A DNA stretch of 32,273 bases from Flavobacteriales bacterium (GCA_947454395.1 CANGLG010000005.1:1-32273), one strand, 5' to 3'. Positions 9,213 to 18,356 are shown, counted from the first letter of the stretch. Notes: a model not told the origin generated them from the letters alone. Numbers and translations are program-made.

Positions 9213-10544
9213 AGGATTCAAACACTTTGGAATTCCCCCAGTTATCTGATGCACTTCAAAATGGCAGACTGAAACATTTCCGTCTGAAAGTAAACTTCCA
9301 ATTGCTTGTTTTGTATTTACTTTAGAGCCAATACTAACGTAAGTTTCTTGTAAATTACTATATACTGTTCGGTATGCCCCATGTTTAATAATGACAACTT
9401 TTCCAGCACCGGTAATACTGAAAACACTTGTTACTTCCCCTTCAAAAACTGCTCTTACACCAGCTCCTTTTGAACACGCATAATCAACGCCGTTGTTATT
9501 GGTGTAAACATCAGGTAATGTAGGATGCGCATTACGCCCAAAATGCTCAATAACAGAACCGGATGAAACAGGTGCCGGAAGCCTTCCTTTATTTGCTTCA
9601 AAGTTTTTACTTACAATAGATCCTTCAGAAGTTTCTGTATAGGTAATGGGTTTAGTAGGCTCTGGATTTTTTACCGGTTCATTTGTTTTCGGACTAGTTG
9701 ATTTAGGGTTTCCTCCTTTTGGATTATTTTTCGCAATTTGCTCTTGCTCTCTTCTTTTCTTTTCCTCAGCCTCTCTTTTTTTATTTGCTTCAGCTTCTTT
9801 AGCTCTTGCAATTGCTTCTTGTCGAGCAATGTCTGCTTTTATGGCAGCATTTATCTTTTGTTTTAGCTCTTCTTTTTTGCGTTCATCCTCTTTAAGTTGG
9901 GCATATAGCTTTTGTTCTTCTTGCTTAAATTTCTGATAGGTTTTCTCCTTATTCGATTTATCTTTTTCAATTTGAGCTCGTTCTTGTTTCTTCTCTTCTA
10001 GAGCAAGCGATTTAATTTCTTTTTCCTCTTTAATTTGATTAATTTCCTTATGAATCAAGGATTGATGTTGTTGAATTAATGCCATTTGTTTCTTCTGGAT
10101 TGAAGCTACTTTCTTCAAGTATTTATTCCTCTTTGAAGCTTCATTATAATCATCAGATGAAAGGATGTACATTATTTTACCATAATTATTTCGGTGCTTG
10201 TAGGCATATAAGATCATCGCCTTGTATTGTTTTTTTAGTTTCTTAAGGCGCTCAATTAGTTGTTTTACTTCTTGTTTTTTTTCAACCATTTTAATTTCAG
10301 CAACTCTCACTTGATTGTCAAAAACGCGAACCAAAGCTTCTCTGCTTTTTATTTGGTTGTCAATTAATTTCAGTTCATTTAAAGAAGCTTGACTGTTCGA
10401 TTTTACTTTATTCAACAAAACTTTTGTATTGGAAATTTTCTTTTCCAATTTTTGTTGTTCCTTTTTTAATTTGTCACTGCTCGTTTGAGCATTTAACGTG
10501 CTGAAAAATAGAACAAAAGCAAGAAGATTAATCGCATTTTTCAT
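9192..10544 (-). CDS. EnvC-like murein hydrolase activator: signal peptide, long coiled coil, degenerate LytM/M23 domain
   Basis: Coiled coil SDKLKKEQQKLEKKISNTKVLLNKV...; K/E-rich linker; C-terminal LytM-like NNGVDYACSKGAGVRAVFEGEVTSVFSITGAGKVVIIKHGAYRTVYSNL...SVCHFEVHQ. Confidence 0.88.
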   Translation of the reverse strand: MKNAINLLAFVLFFSTLNAQTSSDKLKKEQQKLEKKISNTKVLLNKVKSNSQASLNELKLIDNQIKSREALVRVFDNQVRVAEIKMVEKKQEVKQLIERLKKLKKQYKAMILYAYKHRNNYGKIMYILSSDDYNEASKRNKYLKKVASIQKKQMALIQQHQSLIHKEINQIKEEKEIKSLALEEKKQERAQIEKDKSNKEKTYQKFKQEEQKLYAQLKEDERKKEELKQKINAAIKADIARQEAIARAKEAEANKKREAEEKKRREQEQIAKNNPKGGNPKSTSPKTNEPVKNPEPTKPITYTETSEGSIVSKNFEANKGRLPAPVSSGSVIEHFGRNAHPTLPDVYTNNNGVDYACSKGAGVRAVFEGEVTSVFSITGAGKVVIIKHGAYRTVYSNLQETYVSIGSKVNTKQAIGSLLSDGNVSVCHFEVHQITGGIPKCLNPLLWVGR

Positions 10545-11352
10545 AATTCTCAGGGATTATAATAATTAGTTCTTGAGGTTCATTTACTTCTACCTTTTCG
10601 TATTCCATTTGTAAAAAAATGTTATTTCTTGGTGTCTTGATACGAATTAATACATTTTTTGGGATGTTAATTCCTTGTTCTATTTGTCTTGAAATATAGT
10701 CAACGGTAATTTCTGTTGAATCACTCGGACTCTCAATGATTGTTTTTTTAAGTTCCTTGGCATCATTGGTTAGAAAATAGTTGATAATAATGTCCTCCTT
10801 TGCTTTGCGTTCATAGCGTTTCTTTTCTCTTTTTTTGTGTGAAGAGATATTGTATTGGTAAGGATTATTTATTACGAAATACTTTTGTTCTACATTGTAA
10901 TCAAGGGGTCTTCCGAGAAAAAGTTCTTCAATATTTGTGTAGGTGAAATCAATCCCAAAATTTTCTTTAATGTATGAAAGCGTTTGTATGATGTAGCATT
11001 TATCTTTCCTATTTACCAAAGTTATTGTATCATTTGTGATCATAGTTGTTACGACAGGTATTTTCGCGTATGTGATAATAGCGTTTACTGCACTGTCAGT
11101 TACAATTTTTAACGAAGTTTTAAATGAAATGTCACGCGTGGTGTCTTTATAATCAACGCTTAACTTTGAATAGAATGTTTTTGGTTTTATATTCGAAAGA
11201 CTATCTAGCGTTTCAATAAGTTCCTTGTCTTTCTTTTTAGGCAACTTTTCCACAGGAGCCGAATTTTCCAAAGTAGTTCCAAGTTTCGGTGAGCAAGAGA
11301 ATAGCATGAACAGCCCAATAAATGGAAGAATTCTTTTAATATATTGGGTCAT
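10528..11352 (-). CDS. DUF4292-like lipoprotein; start reassigned to MTQYIKRILPFIGLFMLFSC
   Basis: The ORF track start at 11430 leaves a non-signal extension. The internal Met at 11352 gives a lipoprotein signal peptide ending LFSC. Overall resemblance to the Bacteroidota DUF4292 family is from memory. Confidence 0.7.
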   Translation of the reverse strand: MTQYIKRILPFIGLFMLFSCSPKLGTTLENSAPVEKLPKKKDKELIETLDSLSNIKPKTFYSKLSVDYKDTTRDISFKTSLKIVTDSAVNAIITYAKIPVVTTMITNDTITLVNRKDKCYIIQTLSYIKENFGIDFTYTNIEELFLGRPLDYNVEQKYFVINNPYQYNISSHKKREKKRYERKAKEDIIINYFLTNDAKELKKTIIESPSDSTEITVDYISRQIEQGINIPKNVLIRIKTPRNNIFLQMEYEKVEVNEPQELIIIIPENYEKCD

Positions 11353-13027
11353 AATAAACTTTGTTAAGTATTTTTTTGTCCAAATTGAGGTTCGTTGATC
11401 CAAGTTCTTTGGCTTTTTGCCAATAATCAACTGCCTTTTCTTTCTGTCCTAGTTTTATAGCTGCATCTCCTAAATGTTCAACAATAATTTTATCGTTCGG
11501 CAGACCTGAATATGCTTTTCCAAAAAATTCATTGGCAAGCGTGTATTTTCCTTCCACAAATAAGATCCATCCTTTTGTATCCATGTATCGAGCATCTCCA
11601 GGCGCAACTTCTAGAACTTCATCAATTAATTTTTCTGCCTTATCTAATTCGATATTATGAAGCGCCAGTCGATAAGCATAGTTGTTTTTTAAAAACAAAC
11701 TAGTTGGTTGCTTTGAAATCGACTTTTCATAATACAATTTTCCATTTTCCAAATCTTTCAACCCGAAATAGGCTTCTCCCATTTGACAGTAAATTTCTAC
11801 CTCCAATGCAACATCGTTCAAAATTAAATCCAATCCTTCTTGAAGTCTTGCAATTGCTTGTGAAAATTGTTTTTTCTGAACCTTTGCTACACCACTTAAA
11901 AAATAAGGAAGAGGTTGAACCGGAAAGTACTCCAGACACTTTTCACTGTCAACATTTAAGGAATCATACCATTGGTTTTGATATTCCAGTAATAAAATCT
12001 GATTCCAAATGGGATAAAGATTTGGGTCGCACATAACGGCATTTTTATAGGATTCCCGTGCAAGTTCCAATTTATTCTCCTTAAAGAAGTAATCACCGCG
12101 AATAGAATGTGATTTTGCTTCTTTCGGGTAACGTGTAACCATGTAATTAACAAGAGATTCCATCTCAGGATCTGATTTTTTGAAGTTCTGAATTGAAATT
12201 AAAACTTCCATTTTTTGGTCGATTGTAATTCCCTCGCTTCGAACAGCTTCTTTCAAATGATTAAGTCCAGAAATTTCATCTTTGTTTTGCATTTCCATTT
12301 CTCCAAGCATCAGTAGTGCCATTCCGTTGTTTTGATCTGCTATTACCAATTCTTGCAACATTTTCATTCCTTCGGCATACTGTTTTCTTTGCATATAATA
12401 ATCAACGAGGTTGGCAATGATACTCGCGTCATCCGGAAATTTTTTCTTTGCAGAAAGAATAATTTCAAGCCCTTCCTTTTCTTTATTTGAATTTAAAAGA
12501 AGTTGAAATTTTTTTACAGAAATTTCAGGAGAAGAAGCAATGTGTTTTTCTAAATTATTCAAAGTGAGAAGTGCTTTATCTGACTTTGCTGCCTTTGCCC
12601 AATTCTCAAACGAACCGTAATAGTAAACTGGATTTTGTAGATTGTCCTTTAATAGTTTGTCAAAAATTTGTGCTGCTTTTTCATATTCGTGCAACTCCTG
12701 AAACATAAATGCAAGTTCAGTCTGATAGTATTGATTTTTTGGATCAATTTCGCTTGCTTTTTTCGTATGAATCGCAGCATTTTGCAAATCGTTTTTCATC
12801 AAATACAATTGAGCTAGTGCAAAATGACTTGCATCATCATCTTCCTCTTCTTTCAAACAAGCATGAAATTTTTCAATTGCGACACTTACTTCATTGTTCA
12901 GTTTGAGGCGCACCCCCTCATGGAAATTTTTTATAAATGTTGAAGAATGAACGTGCTTTACCTCTTTCGTAGTGTGACACGAAAAAAGCGTAAGAATTGC
13001 AATAAAAATCCAATAAATATTACGCAT
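11336..13027 (-). CDS. Tetratricopeptide-repeat lipoprotein
   Basis: Lipobox MRNIYWIFIAILTLFSC; repeated TPR-like helices (ALAQLYLMKNDLQNAAIHTKKASEIDPKN; EIYCQMGEAYFGLKDLENGKLYYEKSISKQP). Confidence 0.9.
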   Translation of the reverse strand: MRNIYWIFIAILTLFSCHTTKEVKHVHSSTFIKNFHEGVRLKLNNEVSVAIEKFHACLKEEEDDDASHFALAQLYLMKNDLQNAAIHTKKASEIDPKNQYYQTELAFMFQELHEYEKAAQIFDKLLKDNLQNPVYYYGSFENWAKAAKSDKALLTLNNLEKHIASSPEISVKKFQLLLNSNKEKEGLEIILSAKKKFPDDASIIANLVDYYMQRKQYAEGMKMLQELVIADQNNGMALLMLGEMEMQNKDEISGLNHLKEAVRSEGITIDQKMEVLISIQNFKKSDPEMESLVNYMVTRYPKEAKSHSIRGDYFFKENKLELARESYKNAVMCDPNLYPIWNQILLLEYQNQWYDSLNVDSEKCLEYFPVQPLPYFLSGVAKVQKKQFSQAIARLQEGLDLILNDVALEVEIYCQMGEAYFGLKDLENGKLYYEKSISKQPTSLFLKNNYAYRLALHNIELDKAEKLIDEVLEVAPGDARYMDTKGWILFVEGKYTLANEFFGKAYSGLPNDKIIVEHLGDAAIKLGQKEKAVDYWQKAKELGSTNLNLDKKILNKVYYDPIY

Positions 13028-14030
13028 TCACAGTGGTAAAATCGCCCAGACTCAAATCTACAGGCTTCCCATTATAAACAACTTTTGAGCCAATCATCGA
13101 ATCGGCAATTATTGTATTTTTCAAAATGGTATCGTTCTGAACGTTTGAATTAATGATATTGCAATTTTCAACTTCCGTTCCTTGTCCCAAGGAGACATGT
13201 GGTCCAATTACAGAATTTGAAATTTTTACATTTTCCCCAATATAACAAGGCGGAATAATCACACTATTTTCGATTTCTACTGAGTCGTGTACCAACTGTT
13301 TTTGAGCTTCCCAGTCAAATTCCAGAACGCGCTGATTTGTGTGAACAGTAACTTCTTTATTTCCGCAATCCAGCCATTCTGAAACTTCACCTGGTTTGAA
13401 AATGTACCCAGATTCTGTCAATCGTCGCAAAGCATCAGGCAATTGATACTCACCACCCTTAATAATGTTATTGTCAATTAGATATTCAAGTTCTTTTCTC
13501 AAACGTTGTCCATCTTTGAAATAATAAATCCCAATCATTGCGAGATCTGAAACAAATTCTTTGGGTTTTTCTACAAAGTCAATAATTTCTCCTTGCGCAT
13601 TCATTTTTATTACTCCAAATGCACTTGGATCTTCAATTTGTTTTACCCACAAAATTCCTTCGTCTTCCTGATTGATTTTGAAATTTGCTCTAAATAAAGT
13701 GTCTGCAAAAGCAACAACTACTGGTCCATCTAATTTTTCTGCGGCACATAAAACTGCATGTGCTGTTCCCAAAGGTTGTTTTTGATAATGTATTGAACCA
13801 GTTGCGCCTAATTTTTCAGCAACTGCCAAAAGTTCTTTTTCAACTTCATCTCCGAAATCACCTACAATAAATGCAATTTCATCAATTTTTTCAGCGCAAA
13901 CCGCTGCAATGTCTTCTACCAAACGATGAACAATTGGTTTACCGCCAACCGGAACTAATGGCTTCGGAACTGTTAATGTATGTGGTCGTAACCTGCTTCC
14001 GCGTCCAGCCATTGGTACAATTACTTTCAT
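13020..14030 (-). CDS. Sugar-phosphate nucleotidyltransferase (NTP_transferase plus left-handed beta-helix C-terminus)
   Basis: MKVIVPMAGRGSRLRPHTLTVPKPLVPVGGKPIV; C-terminal hexapeptide-like IENSVIIPPCYIGENVKISNSVIGPHVSLG. Confidence 0.93.
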   Translation of the reverse strand: MKVIVPMAGRGSRLRPHTLTVPKPLVPVGGKPIVHRLVEDIAAVCAEKIDEIAFIVGDFGDEVEKELLAVAEKLGATGSIHYQKQPLGTAHAVLCAAEKLDGPVVVAFADTLFRANFKINQEDEGILWVKQIEDPSAFGVIKMNAQGEIIDFVEKPKEFVSDLAMIGIYYFKDGQRLRKELEYLIDNNIIKGGEYQLPDALRRLTESGYIFKPGEVSEWLDCGNKEVTVHTNQRVLEFDWEAQKQLVHDSVEIENSVIIPPCYIGENVKISNSVIGPHVSLGQGTEVENCNIINSNVQNDTILKNTIIADSMIGSKVVYNGKPVDLSLGDFTTVNA

Positions 14031-14051
14031 ATCTATTTAATTGTTTTTTAA

Positions 14052-14486
14052 TTATTTATTACCAGTACTTCCAAATCCGCCTTCACCACGCTCAGTATCA
14101 GAGAGTACTTTAACTTCTTGTAATGAAACTTGCTCCACTTTACAAAAAACAAGTTGAGCGATGCGTTCACCATCTTGAATTTCAACGTTTTCAGCTGATA
14201 AATTAATCAGAATTACGCCTACTTCGCCCCGGTAATCCGCGTCAACGGTTCCTGGTGAGTTTAATACAGTTACGCCTTTTTTAAGTGCGAAACCACTTCT
14301 AGGCCTTACTTGACATTCTAAACCATGATCCATTTCTAGGTACAACCCAGTTTTAATCAAAGCTCTTCCTAAAGGTGGAATAGTTACAGCGTCATCTAAA
14401 TTTGCACGCACATCCATTCCTGATGAGCCCGCCGTTTCGTATTGTGGCAGCGGATGGTTTGACTTATTTGTGATTTTAACAAGCAT
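14052..14486 (-). CDS. dut: dUTP diphosphatase
   Basis: All five dUTPase motifs: GSSGMDVRA, RPRSGFA, VLNSPGTVDADYRGEV, GERIAQLVF, RGEGGFGSTG. Confidence 0.97.
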   Translation of the reverse strand: MLVKITNKSNHPLPQYETAGSSGMDVRANLDDAVTIPPLGRALIKTGLYLEMDHGLECQVRPRSGFALKKGVTVLNSPGTVDADYRGEVGVILINLSAENVEIQDGERIAQLVFCKVEQVSLQEVKVLSDTERGEGGFGSTGNK

Positions 14487-14503
14487 TCAAAAGGTTTGAA
14501 TTT

Positions 14504-14511
14504 CAAAGTTA
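14504..14511 (-). promoter_or_regulatory. Bacteroidota -7 box TAACTTTG upstream of dut
   Basis: Reverse complement of caaagtta at 14504-14511 matches TAnnTTTG exactly; 17 nt separate it from the dut ATG. No well-spaced -33 TTG recognised. Confidence 0.5.
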
Positions 14512-14636
14512 CAAAAAAGCGAGGGGCAGCATCTTTAAGGAAGGTTGAGTAATCAACAAAGCAATTAACATAACTTTTTTCATATTCTTGTTGAAAAGTA
14601 GCAGTTCATTGAAAGTCGATGCGCTTTAAAAAACTA

Positions 14637-14644
14637 TATTTTTG
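14637..14644 (+). promoter_or_regulatory. Bacteroidota -7 box TATTTTTG upstream of the cyanophycinase gene
   Basis: Exact match to TAnnTTTG, ending 5 nt before the ATG at 14650; the -33 element is not at consensus spacing. Confidence 0.45.
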
Positions 14645-14649
14645 TTTTC

Positions 14650-15525
14650 ATGACACCAAAAGGAAAACTCATTATCATTGGAGGAGCTGTGGATAAAGGC
14701 AGTTTTACCGAAAGCAATTTTGAAGATCAGGTAGAAAAAAACCTGAACTTTTTTGAAAAAGGAATTCTAAGAAGAATTATAAATGAATCAAAAAAAGGAA
14801 CGGATTCAAGAATTGAAGTAATCCCAACAGCATCGAAAATTCCTGATATTGTTGGTCAGGAATATGCCAAAGCTTTTAGTTTTTTAGGGGCAGATAATGT
14901 GGATGTTCTCAAAATTGAGAATAGAGAAACCGCTTTGGCGCAAGAAACTTTGGATAGGGTAAATCGCGCCGATGTTATATTCTTCACTGGAGGCGACCAG
15001 TTGCGACTAACTTCAATTATTGGAGGAACGCCAATTCACGATGCCGTGATGAATAAATATCAAAACGAAGATTTTATTTATGTTGGTACTTCAGCTGGAG
15101 CGCATAGTGCATCAAAAAGCATGATTTATCAGGGTTCTAGTCATGAAGCCCTTTTAAAAGGTGAAATTAAAATTACCAGTGGTTTAGGCTTAATTGACCA
15201 TGTAATAATCGACACGCATTTTGTTCAACGAGGGCGAATTGGAAGGTTATTTCAGGCTGTTGTTAGTAATCCGAAAACACTTGGAATTGGTCTTGGAGAA
15301 GATACTGGTTTACTCATAAAAGAGGGGAATCAAATGGAAGCCTTGGGCTCAGGATTAGTTATTTTGGTTGATGGAAGAAATGTTTCTGATACCAATATCA
15401 CGGATGTAAATCTTGGTGAACCGATTTCAATAAAAAACATGGTTGTTCATGTCATGAGTGAAGGGGATCATTATTTACTAGATGAACATAAAATGACCAT
15501 TAACTACAATGTTTCTGCAAAATAA
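14650..15525 (+). CDS. Cyanophycinase (peptidase family S51)
   Basis: GKLIIIGGAVDKG, FFTGGDQLRL, nucleophile motif YVGTSAGAHSAS, VIIDTHFVQRGRIGRL, GIGLGEDTGLLI. Confidence 0.92.
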   Translation: MTPKGKLIIIGGAVDKGSFTESNFEDQVEKNLNFFEKGILRRIINESKKGTDSRIEVIPTASKIPDIVGQEYAKAFSFLGADNVDVLKIENRETALAQETLDRVNRADVIFFTGGDQLRLTSIIGGTPIHDAVMNKYQNEDFIYVGTSAGAHSASKSMIYQGSSHEALLKGEIKITSGLGLIDHVIIDTHFVQRGRIGRLFQAVVSNPKTLGIGLGEDTGLLIKEGNQMEALGSGLVILVDGRNVSDTNITDVNLGEPISIKNMVVHVMSEGDHYLLDEHKMTINYNVSAK

Positions 15526-15530
15526 ATAAA

Positions 15531-16373
15531 ATGAAATTATTAATTCACGGAGGGTTTTTCAGTGAATCTTCACAGTCCAATGAAACAAAAATTGCGAAAC
15601 AAAAAGCAATGGAGCGCATCGCAAAAAATTGTTTTGAATTTTTAGAAAATCATACTGCATTAGAAACGGTTGTATACGCAGTTCAGCAGTTAGAGGATGA
15701 CACATTATTTAATGCGGGGATCGGTTCACAAATTCAAAGTGATGGTATTATTCGAATGAGTGCATCCCTGATGGATGGGGAATCTAAAAAGTTTAGTGGT
15801 GTTATCAATATTCAGAATGTAAAAAATCCAATTCGCATCGCGGAGAATTTACAATTTGTTGATGATCGTGTATTAGGAGGAGAAGGAGCAAACGGCTATG
15901 CTAATAAAATAGGTGTTCCTGAATTTTCTAATGAAATTCCTGATAGAAGAGCTGAGTATGAAGCAAAAGTAGCTGCCTCAGGAAAAGGCACAGTCGGCTG
16001 TGTAGCATTGGATAAGCAGGGGAAATTAGCCGCCGCAACTTCAACAGGAGGTAAAGGTTTTGAGATTCCTGGAAGGATTTCGGATTCAGCAACGGTTGCA
16101 GGAAACTATGCAAATGATGATTGTGCTGTAAGCTGTACCGGAGTAGGAGAAGACATTGTAAGTGTTGCTTTGGCTTCAAAAATAGTAACTCGAGTTACTG
16201 ATGGGTTTTCAATTAAAAGCGCATTTGAAAAAACATTTAACGAATTAGCTGAATTTGACGGTTTTGCCGGAGCAATTGGTCTTGATAAACAGGGGAACAT
16301 GTATTGGCAAGAATCTCATCCAAAAATTGTTTTTGCAGCTTTTGACGGTGAAAAATTTACCGTATTTGAATGA
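15531..16373 (+). CDS. Isoaspartyl peptidase / L-asparaginase (Ntn hydrolase, family T2)
   Basis: LIHGGFF; DDTLFNAGIGSQIQSDG; autoprocessing/nucleophile segment GKGTVGCVALDKQGKLAAATSTGG; ISDSATVAGNYA. Confidence 0.92.
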   Translation: MKLLIHGGFFSESSQSNETKIAKQKAMERIAKNCFEFLENHTALETVVYAVQQLEDDTLFNAGIGSQIQSDGIIRMSASLMDGESKKFSGVINIQNVKNPIRIAENLQFVDDRVLGGEGANGYANKIGVPEFSNEIPDRRAEYEAKVAASGKGTVGCVALDKQGKLAAATSTGGKGFEIPGRISDSATVAGNYANDDCAVSCTGVGEDIVSVALASKIVTRVTDGFSIKSAFEKTFNELAEFDGFAGAIGLDKQGNMYWQESHPKIVFAAFDGEKFTVFE

Positions 16374-17158
16374 TGAAAAAAGCAATATACTTAATTTTAA
16401 TTTGCTTCCTTTCTGCTGCCTGTTCAACATCTAAGCAACTGAATTTAAATGTTTTTTCGATAGAAGACGACAAAAAACTTGGAGCTGAGGTTGCAGCACA
16501 AGTAGAAAGTGATTCCAGCGGGTACAAATTTTTGGATTCAATTAAATATGCCTTTGTTTATAAATATGTAAACCAAGTTCGTGATAACATTTTGAATTCA
16601 GGTCAGTTGGGACATCGAAATGATTTTAAATGGAAAATAAAAATCATACACGATGACTCTACTTTAAATGCATTTTGTACACCGGGAGGATATATCTACG
16701 TTTTCACCGGAATATTAAAGTTTTTAGAATCAGAAGATCAGTTGGCTGGTGTTTTGGGTCATGAGATGGCACACGCAGATAGACGTCATTCTACCCGTCA
16801 GATGACGGAAATGTATGGTGTTGAGATATTAATGGAAATTGTTGCTGGTAATAGGGCTGCGATTAAGCAAATAAGTGGTGCTTTAATCGGTTTGAAATTC
16901 TCTAGAAATCATGAAAGAGAAGCCGATGAGTATTCTGTTAAGTATTTATGTCCAACCCAATACAATGCAGCTGGAGGAGCAGGTTTCTTTGAAAAAATCC
17001 AATCGCAAGGAGGAAGTAAAATCCCTGAATTTTTAAGCACTCACCCAGATCCAGGAAACAGGATAGAAGCATTTAAAACCAATAAAATAAACTTAGGTTG
17101 TAAGGGGGAAAATCAATTTATTTCTGAATATAAACAAATGGTGAGGAAACTTCCTTAG
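16370..17158 (+). CDS. M48-family metalloprotease lipoprotein
   Basis: Signal/lipobox LILICFLSAACS; zinc motif HEMAH (GVLGHEMAHADRRHS); third ligand EREADEYSVKYL. Confidence 0.92.
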   Translation: MMKKAIYLILICFLSAACSTSKQLNLNVFSIEDDKKLGAEVAAQVESDSSGYKFLDSIKYAFVYKYVNQVRDNILNSGQLGHRNDFKWKIKIIHDDSTLNAFCTPGGYIYVFTGILKFLESEDQLAGVLGHEMAHADRRHSTRQMTEMYGVEILMEIVAGNRAAIKQISGALIGLKFSRNHEREADEYSVKYLCPTQYNAAGGAGFFEKIQSQGGSKIPEFLSTHPDPGNRIEAFKTNKINLGCKGENQFISEYKQMVRKLP

Positions 17159-18040
17159 TTACTTCAGTAAATGTTTAAATGTTGAACTGATGTTTTTGTG
17201 TTGAAATGTAAAACCTTCGTTCAAAATTTTCTGATTTGAAACTTTTATTCCTTCCGTTAATAGAATAACTCTTTCACCTAGAAAAAACCGCAATAATTTT
17301 TCCGAAATTCTTGGCATAAAAAAGGGTCTTTTCATTGCTTTAGCAAGCGCTCTTGAAAAATCTATATTGGGAGTACAAGCTGAAAATGCATTGTATGTTC
17401 CTTGTAAATTATTTTCAATTCCAAAAACAAACATTCTGCACAAATCGTCCACATGAATCCAAGGCATATGCTGTTTTCCACTTCCGAAAGCGGCCCCAAG
17501 GCCCAATTTAAAAGGCAACTTGATTTTTTGAAACGCACCTCCATCTTTGGATAAAACCATTGCTATTCGCAGTTTAGCAACCGGCACAAGGTCGGAAAAA
17601 AGTTCACTTGATTCCTCCCATTTTTTTACAAGTTGTGAAAGAAAATCACTACCAAAGTTATCAGTTTCTATATGGACCGTTTCGGATTCAGGTCCATAGC
17701 AATTAATACCGGAAGCCGAGATGTAATATTCTAATTTAGGCATATTTGTTGTCAATTTTCTTAGAAAAATAGTTGTATTAACTCTTGAAGATATCAATTC
17801 TTGTTTTCTTGCTTCGGTCCATTTTTTTTCGGCAATATTTGCGCCAAGAAGATTAATGATAATATTAATTCTTTCAAGGTTTTTCGTATCCACTGTCTGT
17901 AATTCAGGATTCCAGTTAATGTAGCCGCGTTTCTTTGCCTTACGAGTAAGTTTGTAGACTTTGAAACCCCTTTCTTTAAGTACTGAAGTTAATTTTCTTC
18001 CAATTAACCCCGTTCCTCCTGCAATAAGAACTGTTTTCAT
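17159..18040 (-). CDS. TIGR01777-family NAD-dependent epimerase/dehydratase-like protein (YfcH-like)
   Basis: TVLIAGGTGLIGRKLTSVL; INLLGANIAEKKWTEARKQELISSRV; PWIHVDDLCRMFVFGIEN. Confidence 0.93.
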   Translation of the reverse strand: MKTVLIAGGTGLIGRKLTSVLKERGFKVYKLTRKAKKRGYINWNPELQTVDTKNLERINIIINLLGANIAEKKWTEARKQELISSRVNTTIFLRKLTTNMPKLEYYISASGINCYGPESETVHIETDNFGSDFLSQLVKKWEESSELFSDLVPVAKLRIAMVLSKDGGAFQKIKLPFKLGLGAAFGSGKQHMPWIHVDDLCRMFVFGIENNLQGTYNAFSACTPNIDFSRALAKAMKRPFFMPRISEKLLRFFLGERVILLTEGIKVSNQKILNEGFTFQHKNISSTFKHLLK

Positions 18041-18101
18041 CTATTTTGGTAGTAGTGTAGTAGTGATTGTGAAGATTTAACGAAGAACTAGTTAAATTGT
18101 T

Positions 18102-18356
18102 CTATTTACATGCGTTTTTCTTCTTGAGCATTTCCGCTCCTGTCATTTTCAGATAGTCGGAACAAAGTTGTTTCTTTTCTTTTAACAAAGCATTCGCTTT
18201 ATTTATCGAATCAGTTGAGGTGTTTCCATTAAGAATGGAATTATTTATTTTATTAAATGCTTCACTAGTTTTCATACAAGCACAAAATTTCTTGTCTGTT
18301 CCTTCACAGCTAAACAATATGATGGAAATCACAATAATTATTAATGGTTTTGTCAT
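18102..18356 (-). CDS. Small lipoprotein of unknown function (start reassigned from 18380 to 18356)
   Basis: MTKPLIIIVISIILFSC is a lipobox signal peptide; the mature part has additional Cys (FCAC, LC, AC). Confidence 0.65.
   Translation of the reverse strand: MTKPLIIIVISIILFSCEGTDKKFCACMKTSEAFNKINNSILNGNTSTDSINKANALLKEKKQLCSDYLKMTGAEMLKKKNACK

Noticed and set aside
9646-9936. + strand 96-aa ORF, Ser/Phe-rich
   Set aside because: It is the antisense of the Lys/Glu-rich low-complexity linker of the EnvC-like gene (K/E codons read as F/S/L).
11512-12036. + strand ORFs of 63 and 110 aa opposite the TPR gene
   Set aside because: Shadow ORFs of the confidently coding TPR frame.
14487-14649. Divergent dut / cyanophycinase intergenic region as a possible ncRNA or tRNA
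   Set aside because: No cloverleaf or strong terminator hairpin seen; only -7-type boxes and a short GTTGA-N4-TCAAC inverted repeat, which is too weak alone.
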